A stretch of DNA of 64,000 nucleotides from Xanthomonas sp. (GCF_017163755.1 NZ_JAFIWC010000001.1:186001-250000); one strand, 5' to 3'. Numbered from the stretch's first letter, positions 54,403-63,026 are shown. The notes: a model not told the origin generated them from the letters alone. Numbers and translations: made by a program.

Positions 54403-55782
54403 CTACCCAGCGCCGGCGGCTTTGCCCAGCGCCGCGGCGGTGTCGTCCAGCGCCCGCCAGGCCTTGTCGAACAGCTCGTCGACCTGCTCGCGGGTGATGA
54501 TCAGCGGCGGCGACAGCAGCATCGCGTCGTGGGTCGCGCGCAGGATCAGGCCGTGGCGCAGCGCGTTGTCCCGGCACAGCGCGCCGACCCGGCCGCGATC
54601 GGCGAAGTAGTGCCGGCGCGGCTTGTCCGGCACCAGCTCCAGCGCCCCGATCATGCCGACGATGCGCGCCTGGCCGACCAGCCGGTGCTCGCCCAGCTCG
54701 GCCCAGCGCTGCGCCAGGTAAGGCGCGATCTCGCTGCGCGCGCGCTCGACGATGCCTTCGTCCTGCAGCAGGCGCAGGTTCTCCAGCGCCACCGCCGCGC
54801 ACACCGGATGCCCGGAATAGGTGCAGCCGTGCGCCAGCTCGCCGCCCTGCTCCTTCAGCACGGTGGCCACGCGCCGGTTGAACATCGCCGCGCCCAGCGG
54901 GATGTAGCCGGAGGTGATGCCCTTGGCGATGGTCATCACGTCCGGCTGGAAGCCGAAGTGCTGCGAGCCGAACCATTCGCCGGTGCGGCCGAAGCCGCAG
55001 ATCACCTCGTCGGCGACCAGCAGCACGTCGTAGCGGCGGCAGATGCGCTCGATCTCCGGCCAGTAGCTGCGCGGCGGGATGTACACCCCGATCGCGCCCA
55101 TGATCGGCTCGCCGATGAACGCGGCCACGCGCTGCGGGCCCAGTTCCAGGATCTTGTCCTCCAGCCGGCGCGCGGCCAGCAGCCCGTATTCCTCCGGGTC
55201 CAGCTCGCCGCCGTCGCCGAATGGGTATGGCGGGTCGATATGGTGGATGTCGGGAATCGGCAGCCCGCCCTGGCGGTGCATGCCCTTCATGCCGCCGAGG
55301 CTGGCGCCGGCCATGGTGGTGCCGTGGTAGCCGTCGTGGCGGCCGATGAAGATGGTCTTCTGCGGCTGGTCCTGCACCGCCCAGAAATGCCGCACCAAGC
55401 GCACGATGGTGTCGTTGGCCTCGGAGCCGGAGTTGGTGAAGAACGCGTACTCCAGGTCGCCGGGGGCCAGCTCGGCGAGCTTGGCCGACAGGCGGATGGT
55501 GGGCTCGGTGGTGCACTGGAAGAAGCTGTTGTAGTAGGCCAGCTGTTCCATCTGCCGTGCCGCGGCCTGGCCCAGTTCCTTGCGCCCGTAGCCGACGTTG
55601 ACGCACCACAGCCCGGCGAAGGCGTCGAGCAGCTTGTTGCCGTCGGCGTCCCATACGTAGGCGCCTTCGCCGCGGGTGAGGATGCGGGTGCCCTTCGCCG
55701 CCAGCGCGGCGTTGTCGTTGAACGGGTGCAGGTGATGCGCGGCATCGAGCTGCTGCAGGGCGAGTGTGTCTATCCGATCCAT
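54403..55782 (-). CDS. spuC: Class III aminotransferase, putrescine-pyruvate type
   Basis: A 459-residue PLP enzyme of the class III (omega) aminotransferases. PLP site residues appear in FFTNSGSEANDTIVRLVRHF (~114-133), LVADEVICGFGRTGEWFGSQ (~255-274) and the Schiff-base Lys in VMTIAKGITSGYIPLGAAMF (~285-304). CTYSGHPVCAAVALENLRLL (~321) is also conserved. The location with potF, puuA, puuD and puuB, and the N-terminus (HHLHPFNDNAAL), point to putrescine/polyamine:pyruvate aminotransferase (SpuC). Other omega-amine substrates remain possible. The inverted-repeat element lies directly upstream. Confidence 0.85.
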   Translation of the reverse strand: MDRIDTLALQQLDAAHHLHPFNDNAALAAKGTRILTRGEGAYVWDADGNKLLDAFAGLWCVNVGYGRKELGQAAARQMEQLAYYNSFFQCTTEPTIRLSAKLAELAPGDLEYAFFTNSGSEANDTIVRLVRHFWAVQDQPQKTIFIGRHDGYHGTTMAGASLGGMKGMHRQGGLPIPDIHHIDPPYPFGDGGELDPEEYGLLAARRLEDKILELGPQRVAAFIGEPIMGAIGVYIPPRSYWPEIERICRRYDVLLVADEVICGFGRTGEWFGSQHFGFQPDVMTIAKGITSGYIPLGAAMFNRRVATVLKEQGGELAHGCTYSGHPVCAAVALENLRLLQDEGIVERARSEIAPYLAQRWAELGEHRLVGQARIVGMIGALELVPDKPRRHYFADRGRVGALCRDNALRHGLILRATHDAMLLSPPLIITREQVDELFDKAWRALDDTAAALGKAAGAG

Positions 55783-55806
55783 ATCGACTCCATAGGTGCG
55801 CCGCTG

Positions 55807-55905
55807 TTGCCGTGCTGTTGCTGTTGTTCTAGCATTTTCCCTGGCTGTTGCTGTTGCCCTGGCTGTTGCTCTCGCCGTTGCTGTTGCTCTCGTTGTTGCT
55901 TGTTG
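55807..55905 (+). repeat. Degenerate (CTGTTG)n hexamer run, left flank
   Basis: CTGTTGCTGTTG units interrupted by CCCTGG, CTCGCC and similar bring the left end of the inverted element to the upstream side of the aminotransferase gene. The same unit recurs in the middle (56136-56155) and, complemented, at the right end. Confidence 0.75.
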
Positions 55906-56434
55906 CTTTTGACTTACCGGGTTCCCTTCCGTAGCGGCGAACCGGGCGGGAAAAACCCGAAGGGCGGCGCACAGGGATGTGCGCCGTCCGCGGCAGGGGC
56001 AGGATGCCCCTTCCGCGGATCCCGTCCGGTTCGCGGACCCGGAGCGCGCAGCGCGGAGGGCGCGAAGGCAGGGTGTGCTTTCTTTTGGTTACTTTTCTTT
56101 GCACAAGCAAAGAAAAGTGACCCGCGTCAGCGGAAGCTGTTGCTGTTGCTGTTGCTCAAGGCTTAAAACAAATCAATGCAAAAGCTTTCGCCCTAACGGG
56201 CGAGTTACTTTTCTTTGCTCGTGCAAAGAAAAGGTAACCAAAAGAAAGCACGCCCTGTCCTCGCGCCTTCCGCGCTGCGCGCTCCAGGTCCGCGTCCGCG
56301 GCGGGGATTCGCGGAAGGGGCATCCTGCCCCTGCCGCGAACGGCGCACATCCATGTGCGCCGCCCCTGCGGGGTTTTTCCCCACCACGGCCGCCGCTGCG
56401 GAAGGGAACCCGGTAAGTCAAAAGCGACAAGCAA
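55896..56434. repeat. Large inverted repeat (two head-to-head ~225-bp copies)
   Basis: The left arm 55896-56121 and right arm 56202-56434 are imperfect reverse complements over their whole length. In each arm, in order from the outside, are CTTTTGACTTACC-type ends, GGGTTCCCTTCCG, an inner palindrome GGCGCACA/TGTGCGCC, GGCAGGGGCAGGATGCCCCT, GAGCGCGCAGCGCGGA, CTTTCTTTTGGTTAC, and a hairpin of CTTTGCAC and AGCAAAG type. About 80 bases separate the arms. The differences between arms are scattered and often preserve pairing. There is no transposase. It looks like a miniature inverted-repeat or paired dispersed element. Confidence 0.85.
56136..56156 (+). repeat. Internal (CTGTTG)3 run in the spacer
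   Basis: AGCTGTTGCTGTTGCTGTTG, three clean copies, lies just inside the end of the left arm of the inverted element. Confidence 0.75.
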
Positions 56435-56482
56435 CAGCCAGAGCAACAGCACCAGCAACAGCAACAGCAACAGCAACAGCAA
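56430..56482 (+). repeat. (CAACAG)n hexamer run, right flank
   Basis: At least four clean CAACAG units (56456-56480) preceded by degenerate ones, the complement of the left flank. It ends 56 bases before the puuA stop. Confidence 0.75.
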
Positions 56483-56536
56483 ATGCTGGTGAGATGGCGC
56501 TCTCTTTCAAGCCGCCACCACTAGCCGATGGCGGCC

Positions 56537-57922
56537 TCACACGTTCAGCAGCAGGAACTCTCGCTCCCACGAGCTGATCACCCGGAAGAACGTCTCGTAC
56601 TCTTTGCGCTTGACCGAGATGTAGGCGCGCACGAAGCGCGGCCCGAGCAGCTCCTGCATCGGCTTGCAGCGCTCCAGCTCGTCCAACGCCTCGCCCAGCG
56701 AGCGCGGCAGGTTGTAGCCCATCTCCTTGCCGCTGCCGGTGGTCGGCGCGGTCGGCTCCAGTTTCTCGCGCATGCCCAGCAGGCCGCAGGCCAGCGTCGC
56801 GGCCATCGCCAGGTACGGATTGGCGTCGGAGCCGGCGAAACGGCTCTCCACGCGCATGTTCTCGATCGTGTCGATCGGCACCCGCAGCCCGCAGGTGCGA
56901 TTGTCGAAGCCCCACAGCACGTTGCTCGGCGACACCTCGCCGAACATCAGCCGCCGGTACGAGTTGACGTTCGGCGCGAAGAACGCCATCGCCATCGGCA
57001 CGTACTTCTGCAGGCCGCCCAGGTAGTGCGCGAAGACGCGGCTGTACTCGCCGGCGCGGCGGCCGCTGAACACGTTCTTGCCGCGCTTCAGGTCGACCAG
57101 GCTCTGGTGGATGTGCATCGCGCTGCCCGGCTCGTTCTCCATCGGCTTGGCCAGGAACGTGGCGTAGACGCCATGACGCATCGCCGCCTCGCGCATCGTG
57201 CGCTTGAACAGGAACACCTGGTCGGCGCGCGACAGCGCGTCGGCGTGGGTGAAGTTCACCTCCAGCTGCGCCGCGCCGGATTCGTGGATCAGCGTGTCCA
57301 CGTCCAGTTCCATCGCGTCGCAGTAGTCGTACATCAGGTCCAGGATCGGGTCGAACTCGTTGACCGCGTCGATCGAATACGACTGCCGCGCGGTCTCCGG
57401 CCGGCCCGAGCGCCCGGCCGGCGGCAGCAGCGGGAAATCCGGGTCGGTGTTCTTCTGCACCAGGAAGAACTCCAGCTCCGGCGCCACCACCGGCTTGTAG
57501 CCCAGCTCGGTGTAGGCCTCGAGCACGCGCCGCAGCACGTTGCGCGGCGCCAGTTCGTGCGGCTGGCCCTCCTTGGTGTAGCAGTCGTGGATCACCTGCG
57601 CGGTGGGGTCGGCGGCCCATGGCACCATCCGTACCGTGTCCGGGTCCGGGCGCAGCTGCATGTCCGAATCCGACGGCGAGGTCAGTTCGTAGTAGTCGTC
57701 CGGGTAGTCGCCGGTGACGGTGGTGGCGAAGATGCCCTCGGGCAGCCGCGTGCCGTAGTCGTGCGAGAACTTGGCCGCGGGGATGATCTTGCCGCGCGCG
57801 TTGCCGGTGATGTCCGGCACCAGGCACTCGACTTCGGTGATGTGCCGGTCCTTCAGCCATCGCCGCAGCGAGCTTTCCTGCTGTTCGGGCGTGTTCTTGC
57901 GGGAGCGCGATCGGGTGGCCAT
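56537..57922 (-). CDS. puuA: Gamma-glutamylputrescine synthetase-like enzyme (glutamine synthetase family)
   Basis: A 461-residue glutamine synthetase-family enzyme. The N-terminal beta-grasp region contains VECLVPDITGNARGKIIPAA (~31-50). Catalytic metal ligands are in PELEFFLVQKN (~147), LEVNFTHADAL (~222) and GSAMHIHQSL (~271). PNVNSYRRLMFGEVSPSN and WGFDNRTCGLRVP (~328-341) are typical of the PuuA/GlnA3 group, which ligates glutamate to putrescine or similar amines. It ends 56 bp from the repeat element and begins 10 bp after puuD, with which it forms an operon. A second family member (58986-60365) is divergently encoded. Confidence 0.9.
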   Translation of the reverse strand: MATRSRSRKNTPEQQESSLRRWLKDRHITEVECLVPDITGNARGKIIPAAKFSHDYGTRLPEGIFATTVTGDYPDDYYELTSPSDSDMQLRPDPDTVRMVPWAADPTAQVIHDCYTKEGQPHELAPRNVLRRVLEAYTELGYKPVVAPELEFFLVQKNTDPDFPLLPPAGRSGRPETARQSYSIDAVNEFDPILDLMYDYCDAMELDVDTLIHESGAAQLEVNFTHADALSRADQVFLFKRTMREAAMRHGVYATFLAKPMENEPGSAMHIHQSLVDLKRGKNVFSGRRAGEYSRVFAHYLGGLQKYVPMAMAFFAPNVNSYRRLMFGEVSPSNVLWGFDNRTCGLRVPIDTIENMRVESRFAGSDANPYLAMAATLACGLLGMREKLEPTAPTTGSGKEMGYNLPRSLGEALDELERCKPMQELLGPRFVRAYISVKRKEYETFFRVISSWEREFLLLNV

Positions 57923-57931
57923 GGGGGACTT

Positions 57932-58687
57932 CTAGGGTTTGCGGCGGGCCGCGTAATGGCGACAGGCGTCGCCGAAGGTCTGGAAGATGCCCAGATAGAA
58001 TGCGTCGTCGAGCACGCGCCATTCCGGGTGCCATTGCACGCCGAGCAGGAAGCCCGGGCCGATGCCGCGGAACGCCTCGATCAATCCGTCCGGCGCCCAC
58101 GCCTCGACGATCAGGTCGCCGCCGAGCCGGGCCACGCCCTGGCCGTGCAGCGAATTGACCCGCGCCCGCTCGGCGCCGGCGATCTCGGCCAGCCAGCCGC
58201 CGGGGCTGAGGATCACCTCGTGCGCCGGCCCGTACTGCCGGTCCAGCGGCGCCTGCGGATCCTCGCGGTGGTCGGCCAGGCCGGCGACCTCATGCACCTT
58301 CTGGTGCAAGGCGCCGCCGAGCGCGACGTTGACTTCCTGGAAGCCGCGGCAGATCGCCAGGATCGGCACCCCCATCGCGATCGCCTGCGGGATCAGCTCC
58401 AGCGCGTTGATGTCGCGCGCCGGATCATGCGGGTTGCCGGCCCAGCTGGGTTCGTCGCTGTAGTGGTGCGGTTCGATGTTGCTGGTCGCGCCGGTCAGCA
58501 GCAGCCCATCCAGGCGCGTCAGCCAGTCGCGCGCCAGGACCGGCGGCTGCAGCGACGGCAGCAGCACGGGGGCGACGCCGGCGCCGTCGATCGCCGCGCG
58601 CAGGTATTTTTCCCCGGTCACCAGGAACGGATGCGCGCCGATGGATGTGCGGTCGGTAGGCAATCCGACCAGGGGCGATACGGCCAT
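57932..58687 (-). CDS. puuD: Gamma-glutamyl-gamma-aminobutyrate hydrolase (class I GATase-like)
   Basis: A 251-residue peptidase C26 protein of the PuuD family, releasing GABA from gamma-Glu-GABA. The nucleophile Cys is in PILAICRGFQEVNVALGG (~117-134), and the His/Glu pair in LLGVQWHPEWRV (~219-230). LDGLLLTGATSNIEP (~59) is the oxyanion strand. ATG 58687 gives MAVSPLVGLPTD, as in homologues. Promoters must lie in the 298-bp divergent gap, where an AT-rich patch GTTTTATTTTTACAACA is seen at about 58728-58744. Confidence 0.92.
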   Translation of the reverse strand: MAVSPLVGLPTDRTSIGAHPFLVTGEKYLRAAIDGAGVAPVLLPSLQPPVLARDWLTRLDGLLLTGATSNIEPHHYSDEPSWAGNPHDPARDINALELIPQAIAMGVPILAICRGFQEVNVALGGALHQKVHEVAGLADHREDPQAPLDRQYGPAHEVILSPGGWLAEIAGAERARVNSLHGQGVARLGGDLIVEAWAPDGLIEAFRGIGPGFLLGVQWHPEWRVLDDAFYLGIFQTFGDACRHYAARRKP

Positions 58688-58933
58688 GCGAAGTACTCGT
58701 GTGGCGTCGCGGCAACTTACTCCGGGCGTTTTATTTTTACAACACGCAGCGTCGCTGGCGCGGGCGTTCATGTGCGTGGCGAGCGCGGCCGCGGTGCCGT
58801 TGGAGCCGCCTTGGCGCCTGCCAGGCCGCGGATTTGCAGGCGCCCGCCGCCGCGCCGGGCCGATGTCCGCGCGCGCCTGCACCGCCACCGATCGGCCCGT
58901 GCCACCCCGCCTGCGCGCCGCTGTTGAGTATTC

Positions 58934-58960
58934 TTGACGCAGGCACGGCTCTGCTAAGCT
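58934..58960 (+). promoter_or_regulatory. Weak promoter candidate of the second puuA-like gene
   Basis: TTGACG (58934-58939) and TAAGCT (58955-58960) with a short 15-nt spacer, 25 nt before the ATG. The spacing is suboptimal, so an activator or a different start is possible. Confidence 0.35.
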
Positions 58961-58985
58961 CGGGCCACTCCCGCAGGCCGCTGCC

Positions 58986-60365
58986 ATGACCCGCACGCAC
59001 GACGCCACGCCCCTGCCCCCGGACGACGCCCTGACCCTGCAGCGGATCGATGGCTGCGAGCAGATCGACCTGCTGCTGCCGGACGGCAACGGCCTGCTGC
59101 GCGGCAAGCGCGTCACCCGCGAGGCGCTGGACAAGGTCTACCGCGACGGCGTGTGCCTGCCGATGTCGCTGATCGCCACCGACATCACCGGCAATACCGT
59201 CGAGGAGACCGGGCTGGGCTATGCCATCGGCGACGAGGACCGGCTGTGCTTCCCGCTGCCGGGCACGCTGCGGCCGGTGCCGTGGGCGCCGGTGCCGTCG
59301 GCGCAACTGCTGCTGGCGATGGGCGACGGCGCCGGCGGCCGCCTCGATTTCGCCCCGCGCGAGGTGCTGGCACGGGTGCTGGCGCGGCTGCGCGCGCGCG
59401 GGCTCACCCCGGTGGTTGCGGTGGAGCTGGAGTTCTACCTGTTCGACCCGCGCGCCGACGCGCATGGCCGACCGCAGCCGCCGCTGCAGGCGCACACCGG
59501 GCTGCGCAACGACAGCACCCAGGTCTACTACATGCAGGAGCTGGACGACCAGCGCGGTTTCACCGACGCGGTCGCGCAGGCGTGCCGCGCGCAAGGCATT
59601 CCCGCCGACACCGCGGTGGCCGAGTACGCGCCGGGCCAGTTCGAGATCAACCTCAAGCACCGTGACGACGCGCTGGCCGCGTGCGACGACGCGCTACTGC
59701 TCAAGCGCGCGATCAAGGCCATCGCGCAGCAGCAGGGCCTGCTCGCCAGCTTCATGGCCAAGCCGTTCGCCGAGCAGTCCGGCAGCGGCTTGCACCTGCA
59801 CGTGAGCCTGCTCGACGAAACCGGCGGCAACGTCTTCGCCGGCACCGAACAGGCCCCGGCCGACGCCCTGCGCCATGCCATCGGCGGCCTGCAGCGCAGC
59901 GCCGACGACAGCCTGCTGCTGTTCGCCCCGCACGCCAACAGCTACCGGCGCTTCGTGCCCAACGCCTTCGTGCCGCTCAACGACAGCTGGGGCTTCAACA
60001 ACCGCACCGTGGCGATGCGCGTGCCGCACAGCGACCCGGCCAACACCCGCATCGAACACCGCATCGCCGGCGCCGACGCCAATCCCTACCTGGTCGCCGC
60101 GGCGGTGCTGGCCGGCATCGAACTGGGCCTGCGGCAGCGCCTGGACCCCGGCGCGCCGGTCAGCGGCAACGCCTACGCGCAGACCACGCCGCGCGAGCCG
60201 GACTGGCGCGGCGCGATCCAGCGCTTCCTGTCCAGCGCGTTCGCCGCCGAGCACTTCGGCGAACGCTTCCGCCACGTCTACGGCCAGCAGAAACGGCGCG
60301 AGATGCTGGATTTCCACGCGCAGGTGAGCGACCTGGACTATCGGTGGTATTTGCGGACGGTGTGA
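58986..60365 (+). CDS. Second glutamine synthetase-family ligase (PuuA-like)
   Basis: A 459-residue paralogue of PuuA. Its blocks are IDLLLPDGNGLLRGKRVTRE (~26-45), VELEFYLFDP (~145), FEINLKHRDDALAACD (~219), GSGLHLHVSLLDE (~263), FAPHANSYRRFVPNAFVPLN and WGFNNRTVAMRVP. The arrangement directly ahead of puuB indicates a gamma-glutamyl-amine ligase, possibly for a different polyamine than the first copy. It ends immediately before puuB: the stop TGA is adjacent to the first possible puuB ATG. Substrate cannot be decided from sequence. Confidence 0.88.
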   Translation: MTRTHDATPLPPDDALTLQRIDGCEQIDLLLPDGNGLLRGKRVTREALDKVYRDGVCLPMSLIATDITGNTVEETGLGYAIGDEDRLCFPLPGTLRPVPWAPVPSAQLLLAMGDGAGGRLDFAPREVLARVLARLRARGLTPVVAVELEFYLFDPRADAHGRPQPPLQAHTGLRNDSTQVYYMQELDDQRGFTDAVAQACRAQGIPADTAVAEYAPGQFEINLKHRDDALAACDDALLLKRAIKAIAQQQGLLASFMAKPFAEQSGSGLHLHVSLLDETGGNVFAGTEQAPADALRHAIGGLQRSADDSLLLFAPHANSYRRFVPNAFVPLNDSWGFNNRTVAMRVPHSDPANTRIEHRIAGADANPYLVAAAVLAGIELGLRQRLDPGAPVSGNAYAQTTPREPDWRGAIQRFLSSAFAAEHFGERFRHVYGQQKRREMLDFHAQVSDLDYRWYLRTV

Positions 60366-61718
60366 ATGTTGAGCCGGGACCGGGGACCAGGGACCGGGGG
60401 GGCTGGACGCGCGTTGCAACTCATCGTGACGATCGGACATGGCGCTCAGGTTCTCGGCTCCTCGTGGTACACCGACAGCGCCGCCCCGTTTCCGCCGCAG
60501 CCGCCGCTGCGTGGCGAGGTGCAGGCCGACGTGTGCATTCTCGGCGCCGGCTACACCGGGCTCAGCGCGGCGCTTGCGCTGGCCGAGGCCGGCTACCGGG
60601 TGGTGGTGCTGGAGGCCCAGCGCGTGGGCTGGGGCGCGTCCGGGCGCAACGGCGGCCAGGCCATCGTCGGCTACGGCTGCGACCAGCACGTGCTGGAACG
60701 GCTGCTCGGCGCCGACGAGGCACGGATCCTGTTCGACTACTCGCGCGACGGCATGCGCCGGCTGCGCCAGCGCATCGAGCGCCATGCCATCGCCTGCGAC
60801 TGGCGCGACGGCCATGCCCACGTGGCGATCAAGCCGCGCCAGGAACGCGCGCTGCGCGCGGGCATCGTGGAGATGGCGCAGCGCTACGACTATCCGCTGC
60901 AATGGTGGGACCGCGCGCAACTGCATGCGCAGCTGCCGAGCGAGCGCTACATCGGCGCGATGTACGACCCGGCCAGCGGCCACCTGCATCCGCTGGACTA
61001 CGCGCGCGGCCTGGCGCGCGCGGCGCTGGCCGCCGGCGTGCGCATCTACGAACAATCGCCGGTGCTGGAACTGGTGCGCGGCCCGCGTCCGCTGCTGCGT
61101 ACCGCGCTGGGCCAGGCGCGCGGCGAGTTCGCCGTCGTCGCCGGCAACGCCTGGTTGCGCGGCATCGCCCCGGAACTGGAATCGCGGATGATGCCGGTGG
61201 GCACCTACATCGGCGCCAGCGCCCCGCTGGGCCCGGCGCTGGCGCGCGCACTGATCGGCAACGACATGGCGGTGGCCGACGTGAACTGGGCGCTGGACTA
61301 TTTCCGCCTCAGCCGCGACCACCGCCTGCTGTTCGGCGGCCGCGCCAGCTATTCGTCGCTGCCGCCGCGCGGCCTGCGCGAGGTGATGACCCGGCGCATG
61401 CGCCGGGTGTTTCCGCAACTGGCGAAGGTGGAGCTGGACTACGTGTGGGGCGGCTATGTCGACATCACCCGCAACCGCGCCCCGCACTGGGGCCGGCTGG
61501 GCAGCAACGTGTACTTCGCGCAGGGATTCTCCGGCCATGGCGTGGCCGCCACCGGCCTGGCCGGCGAGGTCATCGCCGAGGCCATCGCCGGGCAGTCGCA
61601 GCGGCTGGACCGCTTCGCGCGGATCCCGCATGCCGCGTTCCCGGGCGGGCGCTGGCTGCGCATGCCGCTACTGGTCGCGGCGATGTCCTGGTACAAGCTG
61701 CGCGATGCGCTGTGGTGA
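60366..61718 (+). CDS. puuB: Gamma-glutamylputrescine oxidase-like FAD oxidoreductase
   Basis: Up to 450 residues; a DAO-family flavoprotein oxidising gamma-glutamylputrescine. The FAD dinucleotide motif is CILGAGYTGLSAALALAEAG (~57-76), followed by VGWGASGRNGGQAIVGYGCD (~88-107). DPASGHLHPLDYARGLARAA (~199) and the C-terminal FSGHGVAATGLAGEVIAEA (~392) also fit PuuB/OrdL. The first ~13 residues (SRDRGPGTGG) are encoded by a GGGACCG repeat and are not part of the family; GTG 60426 would give a more usual 430-residue protein. Confidence 0.9.
   Translation: MLSRDRGPGTGGAGRALQLIVTIGHGAQVLGSSWYTDSAAPFPPQPPLRGEVQADVCILGAGYTGLSAALALAEAGYRVVVLEAQRVGWGASGRNGGQAIVGYGCDQHVLERLLGADEARILFDYSRDGMRRLRQRIERHAIACDWRDGHAHVAIKPRQERALRAGIVEMAQRYDYPLQWWDRAQLHAQLPSERYIGAMYDPASGHLHPLDYARGLARAALAAGVRIYEQSPVLELVRGPRPLLRTALGQARGEFAVVAGNAWLRGIAPELESRMMPVGTYIGASAPLGPALARALIGNDMAVADVNWALDYFRLSRDHRLLFGGRASYSSLPPRGLREVMTRRMRRVFPQLAKVELDYVWGGYVDITRNRAPHWGRLGSNVYFAQGFSGHGVAATGLAGEVIAEAIAGQSQRLDRFARIPHAAFPGGRWLRMPLLVAAMSWYKLRDALW
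60374..60402 (+). repeat. (GGGACCG)n repeat in the puuB 5' region
   Basis: CCGGGACCGGGGACCAGGGA continuing to CCGGGGGGG: four G runs with 3-4-nt loops on the coding strand, just after the first possible puuB start codon. It is the same heptamer family as at 41148. Confidence 0.8.
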
Positions 61719-61745
61719 GGCCGCCGCGGCGCCGCCGCCGGCCAC

Positions 61746-63026
61746 TCAGCGGCGCGCGGCGCGGATGGCCAGCAGCGCCAGCAGGGTCAGCGCCGCCGCC
61801 GCGCTGAGGTAGTAGCCGACCCAGGCCAGGCCGTAGGTCTTGGCCAGCCACGTGGCCACGTACGGCGCCGGCGCCGCGCCGAGGATGCCGGCCAGGTTGA
61901 ACGACAGCGACGCGCCGGTATAGCGCACCGGCACCGGGTACAGCTCGGCCAGCAGCGTGCCGCACGGGCCATAGGTCAGGCCCATGAAGAAGAACCCCAG
62001 CGACAGGAACGCCAGCACCTGCCACGGCTGCCCGGCCTGGAACAGCGGCGCGAACCCCAGCCCGAACAGCACAATCGCCACGCTGGCCACGATCATCGCC
62101 AGGCGCGTGTTGCGGCGGTCGCCATAGGCCGCCGACAGCGGGATCCCGGCGGCGAAGAACAGGATGCCGAGCATCTGCAGCAGCAGGAACTGCTCGCGGC
62201 TGTAGCCGAGCACCGACGTGCCGTAGCCCAGCGCGAACACGGTCATCAGGTAGAACAGCACGAACGTGGCGAACACGCCCAGCGTGCCGAGCAGCAGCGC
62301 GCCGGCGTGGCGCGAAACCACCGTCCACATCGGCAGGCCGACGCGCTCGTTGCGGTCCAGCGCGCGCTGGAAATCCGGGGTCTCGTGGATGCGCAGGCGC
62401 ACCCACAGGCCGACGAACACCAGCAGCGAACTGGCCACGAACGGGATCCGCCAGCCCCAGGCCATGAACTGCGCGTCGCTGAGCAGCGCATCCAGCAGCA
62501 GGAAGATGCCCGACGACAACAGGAACCCCAGCGGCGCGCCCAGCTGCGGGAACATGCCGTACCACGCGCGCTTGCCCGGCGGCGCGTTCTCGGTGGCCAG
62601 CAGCACCGCCCCGCCCCACTCCCCGCCCAATCCCAGGCCCTGGCCGAAGCGGCACAGCGCCAGTAGCGCCGGCGCCAGCACGCCGATGCTGGCATAGCTG
62701 GGCAGCAGGCCGATCGCCACCGTGGACAGGCCCATCGTCAGCAGCGCCGCCACCAGCGTGGCCTTGCGGCCGATGCGGTCGCCGAAGTGGCCGAACAGCG
62801 CCGAGCCCACCGGGCGGGCGACGAAGGCCACGGCGAAGGTGGCCAGCGACTGCAGCGTCGCCGCGCTCGGGTCGCCGGACGGGAAGAACAGCGTCGGGAA
62901 CACCAGCACCGCGGCGGTGGCGTAGATGTAGAAATCGAAGAACTCGATGGTGGTGCCGATCAGGCTGGCCAGCAGCACGCGGCGCGGCGAATTGGATGGC
63001 GTGGCGGAAGATGCGGCAACGGTCAT
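61746..63026 (-). CDS. MHS-family major facilitator (metabolite:H+ symporter)
   Basis: A 426-residue 12-helix MFS protein of the metabolite:H+ symporter family (KgtP/ProP/ShiA-like). ASLIGTTIEFFDFYIYATAA (~20-39) and the motif GHFGDRIGRKATLVAALL (~79-96) are characteristic, as is GQGLGLGGEWGGAVLLATEN (~127-146). Position beside puuB suggests an intake role for an amine-derived or organic-acid compound, but the substrate is unknown. It converges on puuB with a 27-bp gap. The start MTVAASSATPSNSPRR gives a short cytoplasmic tail. Confidence 0.9.
   Translation of the reverse strand: MTVAASSATPSNSPRRVLLASLIGTTIEFFDFYIYATAAVLVFPTLFFPSGDPSAATLQSLATFAVAFVARPVGSALFGHFGDRIGRKATLVAALLTMGLSTVAIGLLPSYASIGVLAPALLALCRFGQGLGLGGEWGGAVLLATENAPPGKRAWYGMFPQLGAPLGFLLSSGIFLLLDALLSDAQFMAWGWRIPFVASSLLVFVGLWVRLRIHETPDFQRALDRNERVGLPMWTVVSRHAGALLLGTLGVFATFVLFYLMTVFALGYGTSVLGYSREQFLLLQMLGILFFAAGIPLSAAYGDRRNTRLAMIVASVAIVLFGLGFAPLFQAGQPWQVLAFLSLGFFFMGLTYGPCGTLLAELYPVPVRYTGASLSFNLAGILGAAPAPYVATWLAKTYGLAWVGYYLSAAAALTLLALLAIRAARR

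Larger units (their letters stand above)
55783..56536. other. Intergenic region filled by a long inverted-repeat element
   Basis: The 754 bases between the aminotransferase and puuA contain no supported gene. Nearly all of it is the inverted-repeat element and its hexamer flanks, listed below. Open frames here (for example one ending in Asn/Ser/Gly repeats, or one of poly-Leu) are translations of the repeats. Confidence 0.7.

Noticed and set aside
52123..56166. Long rightward open frame opposite the potF and aminotransferase genes
   Set aside because: Translation is low-complexity antisense and it ends in the poly-Leu-like repeat; the leftward genes have all expected catalytic and ligand motifs.
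55829..56577. Small open frames inside the inverted element (Asn/Ser-rich tail, poly-Leu stretch)
   Set aside because: They are translations of palindromes and hexamer runs in several frames, with no ribosome sites.
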